A stretch of DNA of 64,000 nucleotides from Xenococcus sp. PCC 7305 (GCF_000332055.1 NZ_ALVZ01000224.1:1-64000), one strand, 5' to 3'. Shown: positions 19,565 through 29,029, numbered from the stretch's first letter. Made by a program: numbers and translations. The notes: generated by a model from the letters alone, not told the origin.

Positions 19565-20695
19565 ATGAAAAGTAAACAAGTAGGAGTTATTGGTGGTGGA
19601 CAGTTAGCCTGGATGATGGCAGAGATTGCTCCGCGACTCGATCTAGAGTTAATTGTACAAACCCCAAAACAAGACGATCCTGCTGTGATCTGCACCAAAG
19701 ATGTAGTCCTGGCTGGGGTTGACGATGCGATCGCAACGAAAGAATTGGCTAGTCGTTGTCATTGGATTACTTTTGAAAATGAATTTATTGATCTAGATGC
19801 TTTACGCTCTCTTGCTCAACAAGGAGTCTGTTTTCGTCCTAGTCTTGATGCCTTGGCTCCTTTGTTGGATAAATATGAGCAACGTTCTTATCTCAGTAGT
19901 ATTGGGTTACCTGTGCCGCAATTTAGGTCTTTATCTGAGATTAAAGATCTCGAAACTATCACTGAGTTTCCCATAGTGCTTAAGGCACGCCGTCATGGAT
20001 ACGATGGACAAGGAACTTTTATTCTCCAGGACAAGGCAGAGTTAACCGCAATCTGGAACAAATTCCAATGTCCCCCCATGTTGCTGGAAGAATTTGTACC
20101 CTTTACTAAAGAGTTGGCCGTGATGGTAGCTCGTAATGCTGCGGGGAAAATCATTGTTTATCCCGTGGTCGAGACCCATCAGAAAAATCAAGTTTGTCGT
20201 TGGGTAATTGCTCCGGCGGCGATTTCAGTAAAAGTAAAGCAAGAGATTGAGCAAATTGCTCGTACTTTGGTTGATGAGTTACAAGTTGTGGGGATTTTCG
20301 GTATTGAATTATTTTTAACTCCTCAAGAAACTATTTTGGTTAATGAGATTGCTCCTCGTACCCATAACTCAGGACATTACACCCTTGATGCTTGTGATAT
20401 TTCTCAATTTGAAATGCAACTGCGAACTGTCGCTGATTTGGAGATCGCGACTCCCCAGTTCAAAACTCCTGGTGCGGTGATGGTGAATTTATTAGGTTAT
20501 GAAAACTCCAACTCTGATTACCAAGCAAAACGCGATCGCCTGGCCGACCTACCCCAGACCTTTGTGCATTGGTATGGCAAAAGTGAATCCCGTTTAGGAA
20601 GAAAACTTGGTCATGTCACAGTCTTACTAAAAGAAGAGGAATTAGCTCAGGCAACAGCGATCGCACAAAAGATTGAATCAATTTGGTACGAATAA
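19565..20695 (+). CDS. purK: 5-(carboxyamino)imidazole ribonucleotide synthase
   Basis: A 376-aa ATP-grasp enzyme. I choose ATG 19565 (MKSKQVGVIGGGQLAWMM); an in-frame TTG at 19532 adds a stretch with no homology. The N-terminus has the GGGQL nucleotide-fold motif. The ATP-grasp core has FPIVLKARRHGYDGQG and LEEFVPF, and the metal-binding end has NEIAPRTHNSGHYT. PurK carboxylates aminoimidazole ribonucleotide with bicarbonate and ATP in de novo purine synthesis, and needs PurE, which is not in this window. Confidence 0.95.
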   Translation: MKSKQVGVIGGGQLAWMMAEIAPRLDLELIVQTPKQDDPAVICTKDVVLAGVDDAIATKELASRCHWITFENEFIDLDALRSLAQQGVCFRPSLDALAPLLDKYEQRSYLSSIGLPVPQFRSLSEIKDLETITEFPIVLKARRHGYDGQGTFILQDKAELTAIWNKFQCPPMLLEEFVPFTKELAVMVARNAAGKIIVYPVVETHQKNQVCRWVIAPAAISVKVKQEIEQIARTLVDELQVVGIFGIELFLTPQETILVNEIAPRTHNSGHYTLDACDISQFEMQLRTVADLEIATPQFKTPGAVMVNLLGYENSNSDYQAKRDRLADLPQTFVHWYGKSESRLGRKLGHVTVLLKEEELAQATAIAQKIESIWYE

Positions 20696-20941
20696 TTACG
20701 AATAATTAAAAGTATTGCATTTGCAAAAAATTATGTTAGCGTATGGTCACAACTTGCGCATTTCCTTGTTAGGTAAGCATTTCCTGGTTAGGTTCCATGT
20801 TCATTCATGGTGAAAAAATGCAGGTTCACATTTCTTCCTCCGATGAGAAGTTGTCATTAATTACAGCTTAAAGAAGAATGTCACGTTGCTTTGAGTTTGT
20901 CTGACACCAGGTAAAATTAAAATCTACACCCCCATAATTTC

Positions 20942-21205
20942 ATGAGTTTAGCTACCCCCACAAAAACCTCGATCTTTGTCCTAGAGCCTCAATCCAAAGA
21001 AGATATTATCCCCGCATTAAAAACACTCAAAGATCGTCAAACTGTAATTTTAAATCTAGCTAGTTTACAACCCAATCATGCTAGGCAAGCAGCAGATATG
21101 TTGTCCGGTTGCAGTTGTGCTACCGATGGCAAAAGTACTTGGATTGATGAAAAAACTTATCTTTTTACGCCCCATAACATTAGAGTTACCAGAAACTTGA
21201 ATTGA
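20942..21205 (+). CDS. sepF: Short SepF-like protein (DUF552)
   Basis: An 87-aa protein consisting almost only of the SepF core: an N-terminal strand (IFVLEPQSKEDIIPALKTLK), VILNLASLQPNHARQAADML, then a CSCATDGKSTWIDEKTYLFT segment. SepF rings bind FtsZ tails and the membrane. The usual cyanobacterial SepF (Cdv2) is about twice as long with an amphipathic N-terminal helix and linker, which are absent here. This may be a second, shorter paralogue rather than the divisome SepF, and its membrane contact is unclear. Confidence 0.7.
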   Translation: MSLATPTKTSIFVLEPQSKEDIIPALKTLKDRQTVILNLASLQPNHARQAADMLSGCSCATDGKSTWIDEKTYLFTPHNIRVTRNLN

Positions 21206-21354
21206 AGTTAATTATTTATCGGGGGTTATTACTGATAGGCGGTAAGTAATTGAGCTTATTGAGCTTACGGACTCGCACAGAAACAGATAAGATACTAGAT
21301 AGAGATTAAAAGTTAATTCTTTAATCGGATTAAATTTAATTATTATCTTAATAT

Positions 21355-21840
21355 ATGTCTGCAAATTACTCTGCATCCCCCAAAGAAAAGTCGCCGAAAA
21401 TTTATATTAGTAACGACAAACAAGGACTTGCTGAGACATTAAATAAACTTCTGATTAAAACAGGACATCCTGCCCGCAATCCTCAAAAAATCCAACTTGC
21501 CTTGCAAAATTCTCTATTCTGCTTTAGTGCCAAATCTTTTCAAGACAAGTCCACTGTGGGTTTTATCAGGGCCACTGGAGATGGCGTTTTTCATGCTTCA
21601 ATTTGGGATTTAGTTGTTGACCCCGATTTTCCCAATCAAAATCGCATCAGAAAACTGCTTATAGAGCGCTTACAAAGAGAGATTAAACGAATTTATCCTC
21701 AATGCATAGTTTCTCGGTTTGCTCCTCCAGAAGAGCTGGGACTACTCTCTCAGACTAATTTTATCGAAGATCACAAGGGAATTTGCCCGATGGCATTAAG
21801 AGATGAGAATCAAGAATTAGGTTATAAAAGCATAAAATAG
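21355..21840 (+). CDS. GNAT-family N-acetyltransferase
   Basis: A 161-aa protein with the GNAT fold: VGFIRATGDGVFHASIWDLV, then VDPDFPNQNRIRKLLIERL, in the place of the acetyl-CoA-binding loop that normally reads Q/RxxGxG/A. The loop is atypical because Asn-Arg-Ile replaces the glycines. The C-terminal strand has the usual late aromatic stretch (TNFIEDHKGICPMAL). The substrate is unknown. It lies 30 bp before the DUF3038 gene and may be co-transcribed. Confidence 0.8.
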   Translation: MSANYSASPKEKSPKIYISNDKQGLAETLNKLLIKTGHPARNPQKIQLALQNSLFCFSAKSFQDKSTVGFIRATGDGVFHASIWDLVVDPDFPNQNRIRKLLIERLQREIKRIYPQCIVSRFAPPEELGLLSQTNFIEDHKGICPMALRDENQELGYKSIK

Positions 21841-21870
21841 GTTTCATAAGTTCTACTTCAACTCTAAAAT

Positions 21871-22452
21871 ATGGGTTCGCATTCTGATCGCACTCCATCC
21901 CTGGCAATATGGCAGGATTTCCATCGACTCAAGACGCCAACAGTCAATCAGTTAGACAATATTAAGTCTCATCTTGATTTGGTAATTTTAGCGTTAGAAG
22001 CGATCGCAAACATTACTTCCGACAGCATACTAAATGCAGCCCAGAAGCTAGATTTAGAATCTATAATCTCCGATAGAGTTGCCTTATGGCGATTGCGTCA
22101 ATCGAATCCACTGCGCAACAGTTCAGGGGGCCGTAAAAAGTTGGATGTAGAAGAAGCTCGTTCTTTGGTCTTAATCATTTGTTATTTGGCCCAACAAGAA
22201 CAAGAGTTACTGCGTCGTGCAGTGAGTCTTTTAGAACAAATAGCCTCACAAAACAAGCCTCCCCATCAGACTGCGTTATTAGGAGACTATTTAGATAAAT
22301 TTATTAATCTATACCAAGAAAGAATGGAGCTCCAACAGGAAATAACTCCTGAAAAATTATCAAATCTGGCCTTGAAATTACTTGTTGATTTGTTATTTTA
22401 TAGCGGAAATAATGGTCATCGCTTGTTATGGTTAGCAATTTTGAATCAGTGA
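21871..22452 (+). CDS. DUF3038 protein
   Basis: A 193-aa protein largely confined to cyanobacteria. The conserved core reads LDLVILALEAIANITSDS, then WRLRQSNPLRNSSGGRKKLD, then VEEARSLVLIICYLA. It is soluble and helical with no catalytic motif visible. Function is unknown. It is followed by a DUF4335 gene, a pairing I recall in other cyanobacteria, which suggests the two work together. Confidence 0.8.
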   Translation: MGSHSDRTPSLAIWQDFHRLKTPTVNQLDNIKSHLDLVILALEAIANITSDSILNAAQKLDLESIISDRVALWRLRQSNPLRNSSGGRKKLDVEEARSLVLIICYLAQQEQELLRRAVSLLEQIASQNKPPHQTALLGDYLDKFINLYQERMELQQEITPEKLSNLALKLLVDLLFYSGNNGHRLLWLAILNQ

Positions 22453-22496
22453 TCAGTGATCGGTTATGCCCATCCGAGGACATAGTCAGTTAAAAA

Positions 22497-22518
22497 TTTT
22501 CAATTTTCAATTTTCAAT
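22497..22518. repeat. Heptamer tract (TTTCAAT units)
   Basis: Three tandem copies of a 7-bp unit just before the DUF4335 start; the same unit recurs at 33582-33600. The tract lies in frame with the next gene and would be read as protein if an upstream ATG (22466) were used, which argues against that start. Confidence 0.65.
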
Positions 22519-22528
22519 TATTATCCCT

Positions 22529-23968
22529 ATGCAGATAATTCGTCGTTTTACACCACCTACTTGTACCTTAGAGATTTGGGGTAAGAATTCTCCTTTGTCT
22601 CGTTGGACAAAACAAAAAGTCATAAAAAACTTGGGTTTCCAACTAAGTTTTGATGATCCCAGAACTCCAGAAGAGGAACAATTAACCATATCAGGCGATC
22701 GCGAACAATTAGAACAGATATATAGTTTGGTTCTCAACTATACAGAGGAATTTTTAAAACAATCTTTCAACCCTCAATCTTTAGCTTCCTCAGTTGTTTC
22801 GAATGTCGCAACTACCGCCAATAATTTTTCTTTTAACCTGCCAGAACTCGCCAGTCATGAATTCTCTTTTGAAGATATCGTCAAAAAAAATTCTGTCCCC
22901 AAAAAAATTAAACTTAGTGCTCTGCAACTTTTCGATTTGGTTGCTGCTTTAGAAGAATATAAAACTCATCTGGCGACGATCGCAGAATTAGAAAAAGCTC
23001 CGAGAAAAGCTGTTCTACCATTATGGACAAAAATAGCGGCAGGATTGATTCTAGCGGTGGGACTCACTAATGTGGCATTCCAACTCGGCAAAGAACCAAC
23101 AATTCCCGAGTCTGCAATTTCTTTGCAAGAAGAGCCGCAAACATCACAACCCGTACCCGATGAGCTCGATGTCATTCCCCCTCAAGTACCAGAAACCGAA
23201 GTTATTAAACCCAATCCTGAGCCGAAGATAACTGAACCCCTCTCTTCAGCCAATACCTTGCCCCCTCCCCCCGCGATCGACCTACCCAAACCACCACCAG
23301 ATATTCCCAATCCAGAAAACTATCCCTTACCCGAAGTGGGAAGAACAGTCGCCCCCGAAATCGCCTCATTTCCCGATCTCAAACCACCACCGTTGGAGCA
23401 ACCAACGACTACTAGTGAATCAGCATCAAAACCACCCCAAGTAGAATCAAATATTATAGTCGCCGAGGAAGATACTGAATCAAAAGAGTTAGAGATTCCC
23501 GGACTTGATGCCGCTGCACCAGAAGTTGAGACTCCCAAGAAAGAACAGATTGCCCTAAACCCGGAAAAAACTATTGACGATTATATTCGCGATCGCTTAT
23601 CGAGAGAGAATGCAGCAAGTTCGAGAGTAGAAGAAAGCAATAGCAATAACAATGTAGATCTCACGGCAAAAAAATCGAGTACTAATATTTCCGATATTTC
23701 CCAACTCAAAGAAGTCAAGGGTTATTTTGAACAAAAATGGCAACCACCAGCAGAATTAACCAGAACTCTCGAATATCGTCTAGTTTTAAATAAAAATGGC
23801 TCAATAAAAAGAATTATGCCTATTGGTAAAGCATCAGAGGTGTATATCGATCGCACCAATCTTCCCTTAAGAGGAGAAGCATTTGTTTCCCCCTTACAAA
23901 ATGCAGAGCAGGTCACAATCCGCTTAATACTAGGGCCTGATGGCGATGTCAACACCTTTCTGGAATAA
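22529..23968 (+). CDS. DUF4335 membrane-anchored protein
   Basis: A 479-aa protein from ATG 22529 (MQIIRRFTPPTCTLEIWG). Residues 1-160 form the DUF4335 domain. One membrane helix follows near 166-186 (WTKIAAGLILAVGLTNVAF), then about 170 residues rich in Pro, Glu and Ser that probably span the periplasm. The C-terminal region (about 360-479) starts ISDISQLKEVKGYFEQKWQ and ends in a TonB-like beta unit with LEYRLVLNKNGSIKRI. The layout suggests an envelope protein with a cytoplasmic head and an outer C-terminal domain. No function is known. Confidence 0.8.
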   Translation: MQIIRRFTPPTCTLEIWGKNSPLSRWTKQKVIKNLGFQLSFDDPRTPEEEQLTISGDREQLEQIYSLVLNYTEEFLKQSFNPQSLASSVVSNVATTANNFSFNLPELASHEFSFEDIVKKNSVPKKIKLSALQLFDLVAALEEYKTHLATIAELEKAPRKAVLPLWTKIAAGLILAVGLTNVAFQLGKEPTIPESAISLQEEPQTSQPVPDELDVIPPQVPETEVIKPNPEPKITEPLSSANTLPPPPAIDLPKPPPDIPNPENYPLPEVGRTVAPEIASFPDLKPPPLEQPTTTSESASKPPQVESNIIVAEEDTESKELEIPGLDAAAPEVETPKKEQIALNPEKTIDDYIRDRLSRENAASSRVEESNSNNNVDLTAKKSSTNISDISQLKEVKGYFEQKWQPPAELTRTLEYRLVLNKNGSIKRIMPIGKASEVYIDRTNLPLRGEAFVSPLQNAEQVTIRLILGPDGDVNTFLE

Positions 23969-23990
23969 TAACTGATAACTGATAACTGAC
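23969..23990. repeat. Heptamer tract (TAACTGA units)
   Basis: Three tandem copies of a 7-bp unit between the DUF4335 and DUF2499 genes, starting right at the stop codon. Confidence 0.6.
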
Positions 23991-24019
23991 TTGTCCTCGA
24001 ATGGGGATCACTGACAAAA

Positions 24020-24325
24020 ATGCACGCTCTTTCAATTCCTACTTGGATTGTTCATGTTTCTAGTGTCATCGAATGGATTGCTGCGATTTGGTTTATTTGG
24101 CGCTATGGTGAAGTCACACGCGATCGCGATTGGTGGGTCTTATCTTTTGCCATGTTACCCGCTTTAGTTAGTGCTATGTGTGCCTGCACTTGGCATTTTT
24201 TTGATAACGTGGAATACCTTGAATGGTTAGTTACCGTCCAAGCATTAATGACTGTAGCGGGAAATGTTACTCTTTGCCTTGCCGGTTGGTGGATCTATCG
24301 CAATCGCTCCAAAACTCAATCTTGA
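24020..24325 (+). CDS. DUF2499 (Ycf49-like) membrane protein
   Basis: A 101-aa protein with three hydrophobic segments and the conserved SIPTWIVHVSSVIEWIAAIW start, then CACTWHFFDN. This is the DUF2499/Ycf49 family found in cyanobacteria and some plastids. Function is unknown; a link to photosynthetic membranes is inferred from distribution only. It lies 51 bp after the DUF4335 gene. Confidence 0.85.
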   Translation: MHALSIPTWIVHVSSVIEWIAAIWFIWRYGEVTRDRDWWVLSFAMLPALVSAMCACTWHFFDNVEYLEWLVTVQALMTVAGNVTLCLAGWWIYRNRSKTQS

Positions 24326-24372
24326 CTAGTACTCAATCTTGACTAGTAATTGTATAGAATAGATACCACAAT

Positions 24373-25269
24373 TCACCATCTTATGCCATCATGTGAGCCT
24401 GAAGTCTGACTGCTCGGACTATCATTAAGAGAATGGGGTGCTAGCAGTCGCTGCCAGCTCGACAGTTTTTGTTGATATTCATTGTGACATCTATCAGCTC
24501 TACCCTCCAAATCAGACTTTAAACTCGCATACTTGTCAGGAGATTTTCCGTAAAGCAGACAGATCATGTTGTAGAATCTTTGCTTGCCAAAAGAATGTTC
24601 ATCCCAATAAATATCAGCTGAATTGGCGAAAAAGAAAATACTTGAGTTTAAAATAATTCTGTCGGCGATAGAATCATTTTCGTTCAATAAGAGAATAGAA
24701 GCAAAATCGTCCACTGCATCTTCCTCTTTCCCAGTCACGGCAAGTTGTAATACATCAGTCAGAGCATGACCTGCTTCATGATATAAAACAAAGACTAAAA
24801 CCAGCATTGAGTTTAATTCAACTTCTTCTTGCGTAGAATATGTTTCAGTTAATGTTTGAGCAACACGAGGGAAAAGTTCGTAGCACATTACGATCTCTTT
24901 TTTGAGGGGAATATAAAAAGCATTAGCTCTCCCGCAATCACTAAAAACCACGGGAATATCCACAGGAAGATTCAAATTTTGGCTATTGAGATTGTTTACT
25001 ACCCTCTCAAATAGACCACTATTTTGCAAAAGTTGTTTTGTAGAGTTGTGTTGAGTATTTGGCTCGTAAATCAGTTGAAACTTCCCAACATTTGCAGATG
25101 CCAATTGTTGATTGTAAATTTCTCCCGTGTCATGGTTGCGATCATTAAGGGATAATGATTGTAATGATTGTGATGTGGCTGGTATAGCAGCAATGTTAAG
25201 CAGAAGTGGCAATGCTATGGCACCAAAAATATTTATTTTTTTGCGCGATTCCGAGATCATAAAAGTCAA
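24373..25269 (-). CDS. Exported DUF4344 zinc metallopeptidase
   Basis: A 298-aa protein with a signal peptide or membrane anchor near residues 14-34 and a DUF4344 domain. The zinc motif is YHEAGHAL with HEAGH at 164-168, and the domain also carries DCGRANAFYIP and EDAVDDFASILLL, the latter likely supplying the third metal ligand. It is the last gene of a same-strand run with two trypsin-like proteases and a COP23 protein, separated from the previous gene by 129 bp. The substrate is unknown. Confidence 0.82.
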   Translation of the reverse strand: MTFMISESRKKINIFGAIALPLLLNIAAIPATSQSLQSLSLNDRNHDTGEIYNQQLASANVGKFQLIYEPNTQHNSTKQLLQNSGLFERVVNNLNSQNLNLPVDIPVVFSDCGRANAFYIPLKKEIVMCYELFPRVAQTLTETYSTQEEVELNSMLVLVFVLYHEAGHALTDVLQLAVTGKEEDAVDDFASILLLNENDSIADRIILNSSIFFFANSADIYWDEHSFGKQRFYNMICLLYGKSPDKYASLKSDLEGRADRCHNEYQQKLSSWQRLLAPHSLNDSPSSQTSGSHDGIRW

Positions 25270-25398
25270 TTCTCAAATAAATTTTGCCGAAACACTAATT
25301 TTTTTTATCGAAAGAGATAATTTACTAAGCAGGGGCGATTCGCGAATGACCCCTACTTTTCTCTTCACAATTATCCCCAAAAAAAGAATAAATATTTG

Positions 25399-26346
25399 TT
25401 ATAGACCAGAAGGTAATCTTGGTATTACATCGGGAAATCTTTCTATGACATCTCTCACTCTTTCAACATCATCTAGAACACTATTGATATCATCTATTTG
25501 ATCTTTTTCCGGATCGGTTTCTATCACCGGAGTATCAGTTAATTCCTCGGGGGGGCTATTCTCGACATCCAAATTTAGATATATTCCAGACTGGGCAGCT
25601 TCGGAGAGAAAGGTGCGAATGGGTATTCCATAGTTGAAGCCGGTTTTTAACAATTCGCTAATTGTTCGCGCATCAGCACTATCATTTTCAAAACCGATAG
25701 TTTCTGGAGTATCACTATCAGCTAAACCATGAACCCCAACTAACCGTCCTTCTGCATCGACGACGGGGCCACCACTCATGCCACCAAGAGTCGTATTGTC
25801 ATAACCGATTTGGTATCCTCCATGAACGTCTTCCTCTAGAATAGTAGTTATTCTAGAAGATGTGATTTGTCGTGTGACTGTGGTGCTATTAACCGTACCT
25901 GGTCTTTGCCATCCCGACACAAATACCGGGGTCGTTTCTACAAGCTCAGAACTAGAAATTGTTGCTACTGGATATTCTCGAACACTCTGAAACTCGAAAA
26001 TTGCCATGTCCAAATCATTGGCTACGGGCTTGATCGTGTCGGGGTCAATTGGATAAGGTTTTTTGTCATGGGCGATCACTGTATATTCGATGTCTCCGTT
26101 CTTATCTCCTCGTTTACTTGTAACGTGATTAGCCGTAAGAACATAGTAAGTATTGCCTTTTTTGGAGATGATTACTCCCGAACCATTACTGCCATTACTG
26201 CTGTTAATTAAAACAGTAATTTCTCTGGTGGTTGTGCTCAGCTCCTGACCATCGAATGCTACAGATATTAATGGTCTAGTAATCACAATTGATGTAGTGA
26301 TTGCTGTTCCTGTTAAAGCTGCTATTAGTCCATTTTTAAAATTCAC
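25399..26346 (-). CDS. Exported trypsin-like serine protease
   Basis: A 315-aa protein with an N-terminal hydrophobic segment and a chymotrypsin-fold domain. The catalytic triad is visible: His74 in LTANHVTS, Asp113 in NDLDMAIFEF and Ser191 in LGGMSGGPVV. The C-terminal 70 residues are acidic and low in complexity. There is no PDZ domain, so it is not a Deg/HtrA protease. It lies 34 bp after the next protease gene and is probably co-transcribed with it. Confidence 0.85.
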   Translation of the reverse strand: MNFKNGLIAALTGTAITTSIVITRPLISVAFDGQELSTTTREITVLINSSNGSNGSGVIISKKGNTYYVLTANHVTSKRGDKNGDIEYTVIAHDKKPYPIDPDTIKPVANDLDMAIFEFQSVREYPVATISSSELVETTPVFVSGWQRPGTVNSTTVTRQITSSRITTILEEDVHGGYQIGYDNTTLGGMSGGPVVDAEGRLVGVHGLADSDTPETIGFENDSADARTISELLKTGFNYGIPIRTFLSEAAQSGIYLNLDVENSPPEELTDTPVIETDPEKDQIDDINSVLDDVERVRDVIERFPDVIPRLPSGL

Positions 26347-26380
26347 GCTCTCATCACCTTTTGTAATAAATTAAAGTTTG

Positions 26381-27211
26381 CTAATTATTTGGTACTAAAA
26401 ACTGGGGTGCCAATTCCAAGAAACTGTTGACGGTAATCGCCCAACTGAATTGACTCATATCTTCTTGCTGGGCTTCGGATGCTAAAGAACCATCACTAAA
26501 AAGATAGGGGTTTCCCCACAGAGGATATTTATGCACGCCATTAATTCCGATTATTTCACCTCTCTTGTTGAGCAAAGGTCCGCCACTCATGCCTTTTTTG
26601 ATGCTATTGGTATAACCAATCTGATAACCTCCTCCAAAATTGAGATCGCTAAATCTGACTAGATGTCCATTATTAAAATAGAATCCTTTTGCTTGCTGTT
26701 GATTTTCTATTTCTAGAGGAAAACCCCCAGAAAAGACTTCTGCCTTCTCTGAGACTAAGGGATTGAAATCTATAGGAGAAAGAGATGCCACTTCATACTC
26801 GCGATCGCTACTAAATTGCAGCAAAGCTAAATCATAATCACCAAAATCGACTGTGTTCAAAACATCTCCGCGATAAACCTGCCCATCAGGAGTTTGAATT
26901 TGATATGTCTTGTCGTGGGAAAAAATCAAAACATGATAGTTGGTTATCACCGTATAGACATTGTTTGCTTGACTGATTATGATGCCCGAACCCCATCCTT
27001 CGCCTGAGAGAACTTTGACAGTTATAGATTTGGCTTTTTGTTCTAGTTGCTCTCGGGAGAAAATAGTTTTCTCCTTTTTAAGAGGCACAAAATTGGCAGG
27101 CAAAGCTAGTTTCTTTGGCAAATCACCATGATCTAAATAAACCATGGTTATTGTAAAAGTCGAAAATAGTGTATTTACGACTGTAAGCAAAATTGGGAGG
27201 AGCCATTTCAT
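26381..27211 (-). CDS. Exported trypsin-like serine protease (paralogue)
   Basis: A 276-aa protein with an N-terminal membrane anchor (residues 4-25) and a trypsin-like domain: His93 in TNYHVL, Asp127 in DYDLALLQF, and Ser209 in KKGMSGGPLL. The region before the serine (GGGYQIGYTNSIKKG) is close to that of the neighbouring gene, so the two probably arose by duplication. No PDZ domain is present. The neighbouring COP23 gene starts 73 bp upstream on the same strand. Confidence 0.85.
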   Translation of the reverse strand: MKWLLPILLTVVNTLFSTFTITMVYLDHGDLPKKLALPANFVPLKKEKTIFSREQLEQKAKSITVKVLSGEGWGSGIIISQANNVYTVITNYHVLIFSHDKTYQIQTPDGQVYRGDVLNTVDFGDYDLALLQFSSDREYEVASLSPIDFNPLVSEKAEVFSGGFPLEIENQQQAKGFYFNNGHLVRFSDLNFGGGYQIGYTNSIKKGMSGGPLLNKRGEIIGINGVHKYPLWGNPYLFSDGSLASEAQQEDMSQFSWAITVNSFLELAPQFLVPNN

Positions 27212-27284
27212 GAAATAAAAAAAGCCACAAGCGAATCTAAAGGATTCTAGAAGTAAAAAACAATCTTAATTAGGGCGAGCATTC

Positions 27285-27887
27285 TTACCAAGTACCATTA
27301 CCATTCCCAGTAGTGGTATTGCCTGTGGGCTTGGAAGGCAAGGGTTCAGAAGGCACCGAGTTGGTTGAACTGCCAGGTGTTTCAACTGGAGTTTTATCTA
27401 AATAGTCCTGTAGATTATAGGAGGGTGAACAAGTACTACATTGAAATGTTGGGGTACTTGCTCCTTGGCGATTGGCGAATAATTCTTGAAGAACCTGGTC
27501 AGGATCTTGATCTGGTCTAAGAGTGAATAGAAGAGTATCCTCAGTACAGCTTAAAGTTGCACAAACAACAGGCTGTTTGTTGACCCACCCAGGAGTCAAA
27601 TCTTGCAACATTCCTTGACTGTAAAAATTGTTGAATCTTTCTGTTACTTCATTGCATCGTCTCATTGGAGTGTATGCTGATTGCTCAAAATAGTCTGACT
27701 TCCACTTGATGACGGGTTTTGTCCCATCAGGAGTAACCGCATAGGTTGTGGGAATAGAATTGGCGCTATTGTCTGGCTGACATCTGAAGGTCATAGATTG
27801 AGCCCGACTGGGTTGATTGATCATTATTGCTGAAGTGATAACAGCAGTAGAAGTAAATAAGACCCCAATAAACTTTCTCATAGACAT
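27285..27887 (-). CDS. COP23 domain protein
   Basis: A 200-aa exported protein with a signal peptide ending near residue 29 (PSRAQS). The domain has FRCQPDN, VIKWKSDYF, RRCNEVTERFNNFYSQG, and a pair of cysteines in VCATLSC; these match the circadian-oscillating protein COP23 family, which is mostly cyanobacterial. A second cysteine pair (CSTC) and a Thr/Asn/Pro-rich tail follow. It is the first gene of the protease run, and COP23 domains often neighbour trypsin-like proteases, so it may be a substrate or partner. Function is unproven. Confidence 0.82.
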   Translation of the reverse strand: MSMRKFIGVLFTSTAVITSAIMINQPSRAQSMTFRCQPDNSANSIPTTYAVTPDGTKPVIKWKSDYFEQSAYTPMRRCNEVTERFNNFYSQGMLQDLTPGWVNKQPVVCATLSCTEDTLLFTLRPDQDPDQVLQELFANRQGASTPTFQCSTCSPSYNLQDYLDKTPVETPGSSTNSVPSEPLPSKPTGNTTTGNGNGTW

Positions 27888-28227
27888 TAATGAATTCGAC
27901 TTCTCGCTTTGTTTGAGTTTATGTAAGCTGATAAATTTATATTAGTACTAGTTTTTCTCAGAGAAACAAAAGTGAAAAAATTTAACTATTTAGCTTCATA
28001 AAGCTTTACTTTTGGCGCTACGCGCTGGGGAATGGGGAACAGGCAACAGGCAAAAGTAAAGAGAAAACCCTAATCATAATTAATTTTTCTTTTGTCATAA
28101 CCTAATTTGCTATGACTTTAGGAGCTAACTGTATTCGTCCTGCGATCGCGAAAGTATGTGCAATTGCCTAAAATAGTAAAATCTCTCTACAAAGCCTTGA
28201 AAATTTCTATTATTATCAGTACGCAAT
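27888..28227. other. Divergent gene-free stretch
   Basis: The stretch lies between COP23 (minus) and the creatininase gene (plus). It holds a GGCGCTACGCGC motif (28013-28024) resembling the left end of the ACTAGT cassette, followed by two copies of a 7-mer (ACAGGCA, near 28038-28051). Nothing else was recognised; promoters for both genes must lie here. Confidence 0.4.
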
Positions 28228-29028
28228 ATGATGCACGGTTTTATTCCTCCAGAGCGTTACTTTCCCTATTTAACTTGGACAGAAATTGAGGAACTGCCAG
28301 ATAAGGAAAATATTGTCATCATTCAACCAATTGGGGCGATCGAACAACATGGCCCCCATCTACCGATCGCAGTTGACTCGGCTATTAGCCTAGGAGTTTT
28401 GGGCAAAGCTTTAGGCAAATTGGACCCTGCCATTCCCGCCTATGCTCTACCTTGTTTATACTATGGCAAATCCAATGAGCATTGGGGTTTTCCTGGAACT
28501 ATTACTCTCAAAGCAGAGACTTTATTGTCTGTCATCAAAGAAATGGCAGCTAGCATTTACCAAGCTGGATTTCGCAAATTAGTCTTGATGAATTCCCATG
28601 GTGGACAACCGCAAATTATGGAAATTGCCGCGCGGGATCTCCATCAAGAAAATCCTGATTTTGCCGTTTTTCCTCTATTTACTTGGCGCGTTCCCAATAT
28701 CGCTGGGGAATTATTAACTCCTCAAGAATTGGCCTATGGGATTCATGCGGGAGATGCCGAAACAAGCATTATGCTGGCTCTGTTGCCAGAACAAGTAAAA
28801 ATGGAACATGCTGTTACCGAATATCCTGCTCCTTTGCCCCAGGATAGCCTGCTCAGTATGGAAGGAAAATTGCCCTTTGCTTGGTTAACCAGAGAATTAA
28901 GCAAAACTGGAGTCATGGGGGATGCGATCGCAGCAACTCCCGAAAAAGGCGATCGCATATTAGACTCTGTCGCCGATGGTTGGGTACAAGTAATTGAAGA
29001 TGTTTACAAATTCCAGCCCTTAAATTAA
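28228..29028 (+). CDS. Creatininase family protein
   Basis: A 266-aa metal-dependent amidohydrolase. Conserved metal and active-site segments are visible: QPIGAIEQHGPHLPIAVDS (Glu, His, Asp ligands), MNSHGGQPQIM and GIHAGDAETSIMLAL (Glu ligand). The family includes creatininase, the riboflavin/F420-pathway enzyme ArfB, and MftE. No such pathway genes are near, so the substrate is open. The gene ends 1 bp from the convergent SDR gene. Confidence 0.88.
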   Translation: MMHGFIPPERYFPYLTWTEIEELPDKENIVIIQPIGAIEQHGPHLPIAVDSAISLGVLGKALGKLDPAIPAYALPCLYYGKSNEHWGFPGTITLKAETLLSVIKEMAASIYQAGFRKLVLMNSHGGQPQIMEIAARDLHQENPDFAVFPLFTWRVPNIAGELLTPQELAYGIHAGDAETSIMLALLPEQVKMEHAVTEYPAPLPQDSLLSMEGKLPFAWLTRELSKTGVMGDAIAATPEKGDRILDSVADGWVQVIEDVYKFQPLN

Positions 29029-29029
29029 A

